A stretch of DNA of 64,000 nucleotides from Bacteroidales bacterium (lineage in GTDB: Bacteria; Bacteroidota; Bacteroidia; Bacteroidales; UBA932): NCBI GenBank assembly GCA_029098505.1, contig JAQXOE010000024.1, positions 1-64,000 of the forward strand. The letters run 5' to 3'. Made by a program: the position numbers and the translations under genes. Below, piece after piece: positions 36,001-44,269 of this stretch (the stretch's first letter is position 1; each line of letters begins with the position of its first letter). The notes beneath the pieces are model-generated. The model ran no database searches. It was given only the letters and a program-made list of their open reading frames with translations, and was not told the origin of the DNA.

Positions 36001-36465
36001 ATGGAACTGCAACAGACATACCCGCTCGATCCTGAGAAAGTGTATCTTTCTACAGACGAACTTACATTGGAAACCGAAGAAGGAGAGAAAACATTGAGAG
36101 TTGGCGCATGGCTGAACTATGACCCTGTACGTATCCATAAGATGATTATCAAGGAGAAGGTACTTCAGGTAGACACCCTTGAAGTACTCAATCCCCTTAT
36201 CAGCAAGCTCAGAAGAGCAGATCCTGAATATTACAAGAGGTTTATGGGTTTGAACCTGATTATTGACTATCCGGGATACAGCAACGGAATCAAGGCCAGC
36301 ATCCCTTTTGACAATGATCCTGTAGGTTTCTATAAATGGTGGAGAAAGGGCAAGCACGAAAACAAGGTTCACCTTTCCCTTGGAAACCAGATTCGCCTTT
36401 TCCAGAAGGTGGCCCTGATGGACCGGAAAGTTATACTGAAAAAGGATCTCGAAATTCTCAGATAG
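36001..36465 (+). CDS. hypothetical protein, 154 residues
   Basis: I do not recognise this protein. It is soluble, charged (KVYLSTDELTLETEEGEKTLRVG at the start, YKWWRKGKHENKVHLSLGNQ near the end) and has no signal peptide, membrane segment or metal motif. Alternating hydrophobic residues suggest a mixed alpha/beta fold. It is preceded by an exact -7 box and followed 2 nt later by the pseudouridine synthase gene, so the two are probably cotranscribed, and a link to RNA or translation is possible but unproven. Confidence 0.7.
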   Translation: MELQQTYPLDPEKVYLSTDELTLETEEGEKTLRVGAWLNYDPVRIHKMIIKEKVLQVDTLEVLNPLISKLRRADPEYYKRFMGLNLIIDYPGYSNGIKASIPFDNDPVGFYKWWRKGKHENKVHLSLGNQIRLFQKVALMDRKVILKKDLEILR

Positions 36466-36467
36466 AA

Positions 36468-37415
36468 ATGGCACAAATATTCAGAATCAATAACGACTCC
36501 ACCCTTCTCAACTGTCTCTATGAGCTGTTCCCAGGCCAGAGCCGCACGGGAGTGAAGGCATACCTCAAGGACGGGCGTGTCATTGTCAACAGGCAGAATA
36601 TCAGCGCCTTTGACCACCCTGTTAAAAAAGGAGATACCATCGAAATCCTCTCCAAAGGTGCTTCCATAGGACGCGATATGAAGCTCGAGGCCAAGGATAT
36701 CCTCGCCAGAAACGGAGTGAGAATCATCTATGAAGATGAGCATCTCATCGTAATCGACAAGAATGCAGGCCTGCCTTCCATTGCCCCTAAAAGCAAAAGC
36801 GACCGCAGGGCAAAATCCGCATACTCACTGCTGACCGACTATATGCATACAGAGAAGCGCGCCAACATCAAGTCGGGCGAAGGCGATTACAAGGCTTCTT
36901 CGCGTGTATTCGTCGTACACAGGCTGGACCGCGACACCTCCGGTCTCCTGCTGTTTGCCAAGGATGAGTACACCAAGCAGCTGATGCAGAGCAAGTGGGA
37001 TGAAATGATGCTCGAAAGAAAATATGTAGCCGTTCTGGAAGGCAAACCGGACAAGGATTCAGGCAGAATCGAGTCCTGGTTGAGCGAGAATGAAAAATCA
37101 TTGAAAGTCAGCTCGAGCCCTGTTCCCGTTGAAGGAGGCCAGCATGCAGTGAGCTATTTCAAGGTCCTGGAGTCTAGGAAACGCTGCTGTGTAGTGGAAT
37201 TTGAACTTGAAACAGGCAGAAAAAACCAAATCAGAGTCCACGCTTCAAAGGTCTTGGGTAAACCTATCATAGGAGACAAAAAGTATGATGCTTCCACAGG
37301 CTTCAGGGGCAGGATAGCCCTGCACGCAAAGACTCTGGTTTTCAGAAATCCCTACGGAGGTATGATTATGAGCTTCGAAAGCCCGGTACCTAAAGAATTC
37401 GACTACCTGAAATAG
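36468..37415 (+). CDS. RluA-family pseudouridine synthase
   Basis: This 315-residue enzyme has an N-terminal S4 RNA-binding domain (QSRTGVKAYLKDGRVIVNRQ, HPVKKGDTIEI) and the catalytic core with VVHRLDRDTSGLLLFAKD, in which the Asp of HRLDRDTSG is the family nucleophile. A later ELETGRKNQIRVHASKVLGKPIIGDKKY segment is also diagnostic. It would isomerise uridines in rRNA or tRNA; the target site is not predictable here. The ORF track starts inside the previous gene; the ATG at 36468 begins the S4 domain correctly. Confidence 0.93.
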   Translation: MAQIFRINNDSTLLNCLYELFPGQSRTGVKAYLKDGRVIVNRQNISAFDHPVKKGDTIEILSKGASIGRDMKLEAKDILARNGVRIIYEDEHLIVIDKNAGLPSIAPKSKSDRRAKSAYSLLTDYMHTEKRANIKSGEGDYKASSRVFVVHRLDRDTSGLLLFAKDEYTKQLMQSKWDEMMLERKYVAVLEGKPDKDSGRIESWLSENEKSLKVSSSPVPVEGGQHAVSYFKVLESRKRCCVVEFELETGRKNQIRVHASKVLGKPIIGDKKYDASTGFRGRIALHAKTLVFRNPYGGMIMSFESPVPKEFDYLK

Positions 37416-37438
37416 AACATTATCAATATAATATCGAT

Positions 37439-37888
37439 ATGGAACTTGAAAAACAGATTCAGGAGGACATCAAGTCCGCAATGAAAGAAAAGAACAACGT
37501 CAAACTCAATGCCGTAAGATCCATCAAATCAGCCATTCTGCTGGCTAAAACGGCAGAAGGAGGGCCGAAAGAACTCGAAGATAGCGATATCATCAAATTG
37601 ATTGAGAAGCTCTCGAAGCAGCGTAAGGAAGCTGCGGAGCAATATATTGCTGCGGGACGTAAGGAACTGGCGGACAATGAGTTGGCTGAGGCTGTCATTC
37701 TCGATGCATATCTACCGAAAAAGCTTGACGAAGCTGAAGTGGAAGAAAGGCTGAAAGCCATCATTGCACAGCTTGGAGCATCTGGCCCTCAGGATATGGG
37801 CAAGGTTATGGGAACTGCGACCAAAGCTCTCGCCGGTCTCTCTGACGGAAAGACCATTTCAAGCATAGTAAAAAGGCTGCTTTCTTAG
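37439..37888 (+). CDS. GatB/YqeY-domain protein
   Basis: This 149-residue protein is a stand-alone YqeY homologue: IQEDIKSAMKEKNNVKLNAVRSI at the start, the helical LSKQRKEAAEQYIAAGR hallmark, and a C-terminal tail domain with GPQDMGKVMGTATKAL and ISSIVKRLL, as in the tail of GatB. A role in amidation of tRNA or other tRNA-linked processes is inferred from the GatB link; no direct function is established. It starts 23 nt after the pseudouridine synthase gene. Its last codons overlap the terminator of the convergent manC gene. Confidence 0.88.
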   Translation: MELEKQIQEDIKSAMKEKNNVKLNAVRSIKSAILLAKTAEGGPKELEDSDIIKLIEKLSKQRKEAAEQYIAAGRKELADNELAEAVILDAYLPKKLDEAEVEERLKAIIAQLGASGPQDMGKVMGTATKALAGLSDGKTISSIVKRLLS

Positions 37889-37899
37889 AAAAAGCAGCC
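37870..37899 (-). terminator. terminator of manC
   Basis: On the minus strand GGCTGCTTT pairs with AAAGCAGCC, followed by TTTTT. The stem lies across the stop codon of the convergent yqeY gene. Confidence 0.75.
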
Positions 37900-37905
37900 G
37901 GTAGC

Positions 37906-38949
37906 CTACTCAGTGAATTCCTTGATGCGCTGTTCTTCAGAAAGACGGCACACAAGCAAAGACCCATCCTTCTCGGCGACGATGTATCCATCGAGACCCT
38001 GAAGGATTACTTTTTTCAATGATGAGGTACGAACAACGCAACCTTCGCATTCAAACATATGTACATCGGAACCTATGGTAGCATTGCCCTTATCGTCCAT
38101 CTCACTATTGATTCTCAAAGAACCCCAACTCCCGAGATCACTCCATCCGAAGGTGCCCGGAATGGTGTAGATGTGTTCCGCCTTCTCCATAACGGCATAG
38201 TCGATGCTGATTTTCTCACAGGTCGGGAACAGCAGGGTTACAGTGGCAGCCTCCATCGGAGTGTCGAAGTCCTTGGACATCTCATCCATTATCGATGCAA
38301 TCTGGGGAGCATATTGCTCCATTGCGGCTGTGATAGTCTTTACATTCCAAACGAAAATTCCGGCATTCCAGAGGTAGTTTCCATCTGCAACATATTTTTC
38401 AGCAGTCTGATAGTCAGGCTTTTCCTTGAATGAGCTTACTTTTCTCAACTCCTGTCCCGCTTCTGCGGCCCCAGCATAGATATAGCCGTATCCTGTCTCT
38501 GGACGGGACGGTTTAATGCCTACGGTCACTATCGAGTCGCTGTTTTCTGTGAAGTCCAAGGCCAGATTGATGACACGCCGGTATTCAGTCTCATTGAGTA
38601 CAAGAGCATCGGAAGGGCTGACAACGATATTGGCATTTGCATCCTTGGTCTTTATCTTCCAACAGGCATAAGCTATGCAGGGGGCCGTATTGCGTGCTGC
38701 AGGTTCGGAAAGAATATTTTCAGCAGGAAGCTGCGGAAGCTGATTCTTGACTATATCCACATAAAGTGCTGAAGTAACCACCCACATATTCTCATATGAA
38801 CATATAGGGGCGAATCTCTCAACTGTCATCTGAATAAGTGTCTTGCCGCATCCAAGGACATCTATGAACTGCTTTGGATATTCCGGTGTACTCATAGGCC
38901 AGAAACGGCTACCTATGCCGCCCGCCATAATTACGACGTGGTTGCTCAT
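37906..38949 (-). CDS. manC: mannose-1-phosphate guanylyltransferase
   Basis: ManC makes GDP-mannose from mannose 1-phosphate and GTP for surface polysaccharides and GDP-fucose. The 347 residues begin with the nucleotide-binding loop IMAGGIGSRFWPMSTPEYPKQF and include EPAARNTAPCIAYA, VSPSDALV, GYGYI and FKEKPDYQTAEKYV. The C-terminal isomerase domain found in long bifunctional forms is absent, so it is the single-function type. It is the last gene of the run wza-wzc-nif3-manC, 13 nt after nif3, which supports a role in exopolysaccharide supply. Confidence 0.93.
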   Translation of the reverse strand: MSNHVVIMAGGIGSRFWPMSTPEYPKQFIDVLGCGKTLIQMTVERFAPICSYENMWVVTSALYVDIVKNQLPQLPAENILSEPAARNTAPCIAYACWKIKTKDANANIVVSPSDALVLNETEYRRVINLALDFTENSDSIVTVGIKPSRPETGYGYIYAGAAEAGQELRKVSSFKEKPDYQTAEKYVADGNYLWNAGIFVWNVKTITAAMEQYAPQIASIMDEMSKDFDTPMEAATVTLLFPTCEKISIDYAVMEKAEHIYTIPGTFGWSDLGSWGSLRINSEMDDKGNATIGSDVHMFECEGCVVRTSSLKKVILQGLDGYIVAEKDGSLLVCRLSEEQRIKEFTE

Positions 38950-38962
38950 AATAGAAATTGAA

Positions 38963-39751
38963 TTATATCAGATATTTGACGGGGTCTGTTGGCCTTCCGT
39001 ACATTTCCACACGAACAGCGGGAAAGCTCTCCATCACAATATCCTTTATCAGTTCTTGTGTATATTGTTCACTATGGTAATGACCGAGCGCAGCAATAAG
39101 CATACCATCATTTTCGAAGAAGCGGTGATATGAGATTTCGCCCGTGATAAAGCAATCCGCCCCAAGTTCCCTGGCCTTTGGCATAAGGAAAGAGCCTGAA
39201 CCTCCACAAAGGGCTACCCTGCGTATAGGGAAAGCAGGAAGCTCGCTATGAAAAAGGCAAGGAACCTTGAATACAGTTTTCACCCTTCTCAAAAAAGAGC
39301 ACGCTTCTTCTGCCTGAGGCAAGGTTCCGATCAAGCCACTGCCGCAGTTCCTTCCGTCTATGGGCTGCATCGCTTCTATCCAGTCAAGATCTGCAAGACC
39401 AAGCTTTTCGGCCATGCGATGATTCACCCCGCCTTCGACATTGTCAAGATTCGTATGCATAGAGTAGAGAAGCACATCGTTCTTCAAGGCCTTGATTACA
39501 CATCGCTGCTGATAGCTGAAATCAGACACAGTTTTCAAGGGCTGGAAGATTAGGGGGTGATGGGTCACGACCATATTGCAGCCGCGCCTGACAGCCTCAT
39601 CAACAACGTCTTCAGTAAGGTCCAGAGCTATCATAACACCCTTAAGCTCTTGAACGGCAATTCCGACCTGAAGGCCGGAATTGTCATAATCCTCCTGAAG
39701 TCGCAGAGGTGCGAACTCTTCAAGGCTGCTTATTAAATCTTTAATGGTCAT
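38963..39751 (-). CDS. Nif3-like dinuclear metal protein
   Basis: This 262-residue protein belongs to the NIF3/DUF34 family, which forms hexamers with a two-metal site. Typical pieces are APLRLQEDYDNSGLQVG, VVTHHPLIFQPLK (metal ligands), VLLYSMHTNLDNVEGGVNHRMAEKLGL and the C-terminal HYHSEQYTQELIKD. Some members act as GTP cyclohydrolase I-like or general metal-dependent hydrolases, but no role is settled. It lies between the Wzc-like kinase and ManC genes with short gaps on both sides. Confidence 0.92.
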   Translation of the reverse strand: MTIKDLISSLEEFAPLRLQEDYDNSGLQVGIAVQELKGVMIALDLTEDVVDEAVRRGCNMVVTHHPLIFQPLKTVSDFSYQQRCVIKALKNDVLLYSMHTNLDNVEGGVNHRMAEKLGLADLDWIEAMQPIDGRNCGSGLIGTLPQAEEACSFLRRVKTVFKVPCLFHSELPAFPIRRVALCGGSGSFLMPKARELGADCFITGEISYHRFFENDGMLIAALGHYHSEQYTQELIKDIVMESFPAVRVEMYGRPTDPVKYLI

Positions 39752-39774
39752 TTCAATGCTACAAATCAGGACTT

Positions 39775-42201
39775 CTACTCATCATTGGTATAATACGAGC
39801 CGTAACCATATGAATAATAGCCGCGTCTGCATCCATCAATGCTTATTTTTGACAGTTCGGTTCCATTGAGGATAATGGTAAGTTTGTGGAATCTCGAATC
39901 TCTGTAGAAGCCTTGAAGATCAGGCAGCAGGGTCTTGTCACAACGACCGGCGCGTATTACGAAGAGAGTTCTGTCGACATACTGGTTGATAATCTGAGCA
40001 TCCGCTACTATATCTACAGGAGGGCAGTCAAGGAAAACATAATCATAATCCTTCTTGAGATCCTCCAGGGTCCTCTCGAATTTTGGATCGGAGATGAGCT
40101 CAGTCGGATTCAGCGGGATGGAGCCTACAGGGAGGATAGCCATACCCTTGTACTCTTCAACAGGCTTTATCAATTCACGGATATCAGATTCATAACCACT
40201 CAGATAATCTGCAAAGCCTTTTTCCGGATGTCCCACATAGTGCGACAGTGAACCGTGACGGAAGTCACAATCGACAGCCAGAACTTTCTTGCCCTTGATG
40301 GACAGCACAGATGAGAGGTTGGCAGAAATAAAGGATTTACCCGATCCAGGATTAAAGGAGGTGAGTGCAATCACCTTCTCATTATCTCCCCTCAACATAA
40401 ATTCAACATTGGTTCTGAGAACTCGGAAGGCTTCATTGATTACGTTTCGGTTACCCGGCTTGACAACGAATGAAGAAGGTTCCTTGTCCATGCTTCTGAG
40501 CTTGGCAAGAGATTTCTTGATTCTTCTTGCAGTAGTATCCTTGCCGGAAGCCAGAGGAATCTCTCCTGCGAAAGGCATAGTAAGACGAGAGAGATCGGAC
40601 TTCGCACAAACCTTTCCGTTCATCACCTCAAGAATATATATTATACCGAAAGGAATGGCAATACCAAGGACCAAAGCCAGTAACAATACCATTCTGGTAC
40701 GTGGTGATGTAGGGATAGAACTGCCGTGAGGAGGATCAATCATTCGCGTATTGTATGCAGTGAAGGCCTGAGAAAGCTCATTTTCCTCACGCTTCTGGAG
40801 GAGGAAGAGATAGAGAGCCTCCTTTACTGTCTGCTGACGTTCAACCGAGAGGAGGTATTTGGCCTGGGTTGGACTCGCCGCAATTCTGGCAGTGGCCTGA
40901 CGGCCACGGGCTGACAGGGAACTGATCTGATTGTTCAGGGCAAGTATCTGATTATCAACGGAAGTAATGATGGCCTGACGCATTCCCTCCAGGGCTCTGT
41001 CAAGGTCTATTACGAGAGGATTTGACTCAGAACTGCTCTCCACGAGATTGTTTCTCTGAATAAGGGAGCGGTTGTACTCCGTAATCTGGCTCTCGATATT
41101 CGAATTGGAGATACCGGAATTTACCGGGAGCAGATTGTTGGTATTTGAAGAGTTGGACAAGTACTCGCGGATATACTTGGTCATATAGAGCTGGTTGTTC
41201 AGGTTGGTCACCTCGGCATTGATTTCATTGCTCTGGGACATATAGAGGCTCGAAGCAGCCTGAACATCAGGAATAAGGTTCTCACTCTTGAATGAAGATA
41301 TATCGCTATCCACTCCAGCGAGTTCATTTTCAATTACTGACAGACGCTCATTAATGAATGCAGAGGTACTAACCGCCATCTGGTTCTTGTCGGCAACCCA
41401 GTTCTCGTTATACACTGAGATGAGGGTATTCAGAATGTCGTCAGCGCGTTCGATTGAGATGTCATTAATGCTGAGCTTGATGACCTGGGCCTGCTTGTCG
41501 CTGAGGCTGACGCTTAGAGCATTGCCATATCTGTTTACAGCGGAGGCAAGCAAGGTCTTATGAACGTGGATGGTTGGATAATCGTTCTCAATGAAGTGAA
41601 CCGTAGGAGTAACCACCATCCTGCCAAGTGGAGTCTGCAGGGTATCGGCAAAGACACCGGACACAGGCTCGGCGTCAAGTTTGACTTTATTATCAATGAA
41701 ATCAGAGATTCTGTAGCCTCCGTTCTTGCTGAGATTAAGATCAAACTGCACTGAGCGGTTTTCATCAACATCGAGGAGATCTACGCTAACAGGAAGGCTC
41801 TTACCGTAGAGGGTTTCGTCGTGGAATGATCCGTCAGTGGTATAGTTCAAGTCCAGATGGAGCCTCTTGACGCTCTCCACCATATTCATATTTGAACTGA
41901 AAGCAAGCACTTCATTGTAAACAGATGCGCTGGTCGAGAACAGACCGAGATCAGTGAACTGTGAAAGATCGGCAGATGTATTACCGTTCTTGTCTGATTT
42001 GATCTGAACTTCTGCTGTACGAGTATACACTGAGGGGGTCCTCAGTAAAAAGAAGATGGCTCCGGCGAGACAAAGGACGACGGAAATTATGAACCAATAC
42101 CATTTCGCAAGGCAAAGATTCACGATTTCCTTAATATTGAGCATCTCAAGATCCTGAGACTGGGTCTGATTCATTAAATTGTTATCCTGATACTGTTCCA
42201 T
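39775..42201 (-). CDS. Wzc-like polysaccharide co-polymerase and tyrosine autokinase
   Basis: This 808-residue inner-membrane protein is a BY-kinase fused to a Wzz-type chain-length domain. Helix one (WYWFIISVVLCLAGAIFFLL) and helix two (MVLLLALVLGIAIPFGIIYIL) flank a large periplasmic coiled-coil domain. The cytoplasmic kinase has Walker A SFNPGSGKSFIS, Walker A' VLAVDCDFRHG and Walker B VFLDCPPVD. The C-terminal tyrosine cluster reads RGYYSYGYGSYYTNDE and is the autophosphorylation site. It would control polymerisation and export of exopolysaccharide with the Wza-like protein. Its start overlaps the wza stop by one base. Confidence 0.94.
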   Translation of the reverse strand: MEQYQDNNLMNQTQSQDLEMLNIKEIVNLCLAKWYWFIISVVLCLAGAIFFLLRTPSVYTRTAEVQIKSDKNGNTSADLSQFTDLGLFSTSASVYNEVLAFSSNMNMVESVKRLHLDLNYTTDGSFHDETLYGKSLPVSVDLLDVDENRSVQFDLNLSKNGGYRISDFIDNKVKLDAEPVSGVFADTLQTPLGRMVVTPTVHFIENDYPTIHVHKTLLASAVNRYGNALSVSLSDKQAQVIKLSINDISIERADDILNTLISVYNENWVADKNQMAVSTSAFINERLSVIENELAGVDSDISSFKSENLIPDVQAASSLYMSQSNEINAEVTNLNNQLYMTKYIREYLSNSSNTNNLLPVNSGISNSNIESQITEYNRSLIQRNNLVESSSESNPLVIDLDRALEGMRQAIITSVDNQILALNNQISSLSARGRQATARIAASPTQAKYLLSVERQQTVKEALYLFLLQKREENELSQAFTAYNTRMIDPPHGSSIPTSPRTRMVLLLALVLGIAIPFGIIYILEVMNGKVCAKSDLSRLTMPFAGEIPLASGKDTTARRIKKSLAKLRSMDKEPSSFVVKPGNRNVINEAFRVLRTNVEFMLRGDNEKVIALTSFNPGSGKSFISANLSSVLSIKGKKVLAVDCDFRHGSLSHYVGHPEKGFADYLSGYESDIRELIKPVEEYKGMAILPVGSIPLNPTELISDPKFERTLEDLKKDYDYVFLDCPPVDIVADAQIINQYVDRTLFVIRAGRCDKTLLPDLQGFYRDSRFHKLTIILNGTELSKISIDGCRRGYYSYGYGSYYTNDE

Positions 42202-43016
42202 TATCTAGATGCTGGTACGGTTCTTATTAAAAGGGTAGCTATGCTGGCTGCGAGCGAAGATAACGAAATCCAGAATGAAGTGCTCCTGACATTGTTTCCG
42301 TTGACGGTTGACTGGCGAGCACGCACATCATTAGGTTCCACATAAATCTGATCATCCTGCTGGATGTAATAGACCGGTGAAGTCACGACATCCTGGGCGC
42401 GGCACAGATTAACTTTGTATGACTTTTGCACACCGTTTTCAATCCTTAGCACCTTGACATTGTCCCTCTTTCCATAAATTGTCAGGTCTCCCGCCATAGC
42501 CAAAGCCTCAGGAAGGGTGAGTTTATCCTTTTCAATGGCATAGCGGCCCGGTTTGGTCACTTCTCCCAGGACGGAAACACTAAGGTTCATAAACTCGACA
42601 GTGACGACCACATCCTTGGCAAGATTGTTATCGACCAGGAGTCTCTTCATATGTGTCGCCACCTCATCTCTGGTCATTCCCCCTACGTGCACCTTACCAA
42701 GTATCGGAAAATCGATGTCTCCGTTTGCATCGAGAGTGTAACCAGATATGCCCTGAGAATTGGAGTATGCAACAGACTGGCTGATCTGACCTATCCTCGT
42801 GGAAACATAAGGCAGATTGTAAAGGTTAGTAAGCTGATCATTGGAGGTATTGACAATGATGGAAATCTTGTCTTCAGGTCTGAGCTTTATGTGATTGACA
42901 GTAACGGGAACCGAAAGGTCGAATCTGTCTATGTCCTGATAATAGGAAATCTGAGCAGGGGTTCCGCAGGAAGCAAGCAGCAGGACCGCAGCTAACAGAT
43001 AGATAGTTTTTTTCAT
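42201..43016 (-). CDS. Wza-like polysaccharide export lipoprotein
   Basis: This 271-residue lipoprotein (signal AAVLLLASC) has a Poly_export domain (VNHIKLRPEDKISIIVNTS, GYTLDANGDIDFPILGKVHVGGMTRDE) and an SLBB-type second domain (VSVLGEVTKPGRYAIEKDKLTLPEALAMAG). A C-terminal hydrophobic segment, SFWISLSSLAASIATLLI, resembles the Wza outer-membrane helix. It would form the outer-membrane pore for the polysaccharide made with the downstream kinase. The ORF track starts 13 codons upstream, but that codon lies before the TATCTTTG promoter box; the ATG at 43016 gives the signal peptide. Confidence 0.93.
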   Translation of the reverse strand: MKKTIYLLAAVLLLASCGTPAQISYYQDIDRFDLSVPVTVNHIKLRPEDKISIIVNTSNDQLTNLYNLPYVSTRIGQISQSVAYSNSQGISGYTLDANGDIDFPILGKVHVGGMTRDEVATHMKRLLVDNNLAKDVVVTVEFMNLSVSVLGEVTKPGRYAIEKDKLTLPEALAMAGDLTIYGKRDNVKVLRIENGVQKSYKVNLCRAQDVVTSPVYYIQQDDQIYVEPNDVRARQSTVNGNNVRSTSFWISLSSLAASIATLLIRTVPASR

Positions 43017-43041
43017 TTTTCTGATTTTTTCCTTAGTCCGG

Positions 43042-43049
43042 CAAAGATA
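43042..43049 (-). promoter_or_regulatory. -7 promoter element of the exopolysaccharide run
   Basis: TATCTTTG on the minus strand is an exact TAnnTTTG match, 26 nt upstream of the wza-like ATG and downstream of the longer ORF-track start. Confidence 0.6.
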
Positions 43050-43124
43050 ATACATTCCAAGATTAAAATCATAAAAAGTAATTCATATTCTGCTAAAAAT
43101 GGTCTAATTGCTGGAAATAATACT

Positions 43125-43132
43125 TACATTTG
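43125..43132 (+). promoter_or_regulatory. -7 promoter element of the TM2 cluster
   Basis: TACATTTG is an exact TAnnTTTG match 27 nt before the TM2 gene ATG; a TTG lies 14 nt upstream, shorter than the usual spacing. Confidence 0.5.
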
Positions 43133-43159
43133 CCTTATCGAAATCAAAAACCTAATGTT

Positions 43160-43570
43160 ATGAAGAGATTCTTTGCAACAATTTTTGCCGTTCTGGCCAT
43201 CTCTGCATTGGCCAGTGCAGCCGACTATTCAATCAATGACGATGCAGTAGATGCACTCATCGAAGCTGCCGTCGAAGTATCACCTTCAATGTCTGACCTT
43301 ATGGCTTCCGCCCCGGCATCTCTTCCTTCTGCTACCGTTTCAAGCGCAAGCCCTGTCGCGTCATTCATCCTCTGTACCTTCCTCGGCGGATTCGGAATCC
43401 ATCGCCACTATATGGGTACCAGGCCTTATATGTGGGTACTCTACACCTTCACCTTCGGAGGACTCTTCGGAGTGGTTCCTATGGTAGACTGGGTATTCCT
43501 CCTTATCGGCGTTGTAGAGGACAATATCAGCCAGTACTGCGGAAACACCAAATTCTTCATGTGGGCTTAA
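43160..43570 (+). CDS. TM2-domain protein with signal peptide
   Basis: This 136-residue protein has a cleavable signal (AISALASAAD) and an Ala/Ser-rich linker. The C-terminal TM2 domain has a first helix, FILCTFLGGFGIHRHYMGT, carrying the family GxxGxHRxYxG pattern, and a second helix around VVPMVDWVFLLIGVVED. TM2 proteins occur widely but no general biochemical role is known. The ATG at 43160 is preferred over the ORF-track start because it begins the signal. The next gene starts 3 nt later, so it heads an operon of four membrane or envelope genes. Confidence 0.88.
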   Translation: MKRFFATIFAVLAISALASAADYSINDDAVDALIEAAVEVSPSMSDLMASAPASLPSATVSSASPVASFILCTFLGGFGIHRHYMGTRPYMWVLYTFTFGGLFGVVPMVDWVFLLIGVVEDNISQYCGNTKFFMWA

Positions 43571-43573
43571 GCC

Positions 43574-44269
43574 GTGAAGGACAGAATAACATTTCTGCTA
43601 CTTACCATCTTGATATTCAGCGCTTCGAACGCATTTGCACAAAAAAAGGTCAGTGCTGACGTTGAGGTCAAACAGGTGGCTAAGGGCAAGGTGACGACCA
43701 TTACGAAAAGCGTCTATTGTGCGAACAATGGACGCTTGGTCGTTCATTTCCACAAGCCAGAGGATTATTTCGTCCTGACTAATTCAAAGGGAGAGACCAG
43801 GATTTATATGCCTAAGACCAACGAGGTCTTCTCGGACAACAGTAATGCCTTGAGTTCCAAGGATGAACTCCTTTCCATCTTTATGAGCGGCAGGGTTGAC
43901 GATCTGGCACTGGGACTCTACGGCTACAGGCTGCAGTCAAGCAGCAATGAGGAGGGAAAGTTGAAAAAACTGTTCGTATCAAGCGACCCTTCGGCCCCGA
44001 AGGTGGAAGTGGTTTTCGAGAACTTCCTCCCAATTTATATGGCCTATCTGGATGCTTCCGGCAAAATCACCGCCAAGACCTACTTCAGCAAATACACCAC
44101 AACGGGGAGATTCACTTTCCCTACCCGCAGCACCAGCATCAATTACGTAGCCAAGGACTCCACAGTTACCAGGACCATCTACTCCAACATCCAGGTAGAC
44201 AAAGATGCGCCTGAATTCAATTTCGAAATACCTGCAGGAGCAAAGGCGGTGGCAATCCCTACGAAATGA
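43574..44269 (+). CDS. LolA-like outer-membrane lipoprotein carrier
   Basis: This 231-residue periplasmic protein has a signal ending SNAFAQ and a beta-rich fold in the style of LolA/LolB: YCANNGRLVVHFHKPEDYFVLTNSKGETRIYMPKTNEV and later TKTYFSKYTTTGRFTFPTRS-type strands. LolA carries lipoproteins across the periplasm; this member could carry a lipoprotein or another lipid. It starts with GTG and overlaps the next gene by 4 nt. Its place between a TM2 gene and two TPR/hydrophobic proteins is not the usual lolA setting. Confidence 0.72.
   Translation: MKDRITFLLLTILIFSASNAFAQKKVSADVEVKQVAKGKVTTITKSVYCANNGRLVVHFHKPEDYFVLTNSKGETRIYMPKTNEVFSDNSNALSSKDELLSIFMSGRVDDLALGLYGYRLQSSSNEEGKLKKLFVSSDPSAPKVEVVFENFLPIYMAYLDASGKITAKTYFSKYTTTGRFTFPTRSTSINYVAKDSTVTRTIYSNIQVDKDAPEFNFEIPAGAKAVAIPTK

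Noticed and set aside
39870-39885. GGTAAGTTTG inside the Wzc-like gene as a second copy of the hairpin element's outer arm
   Set aside because: Only about ten bases match and no partner arm or hairpins lie nearby, so it is a chance match in coding sequence.
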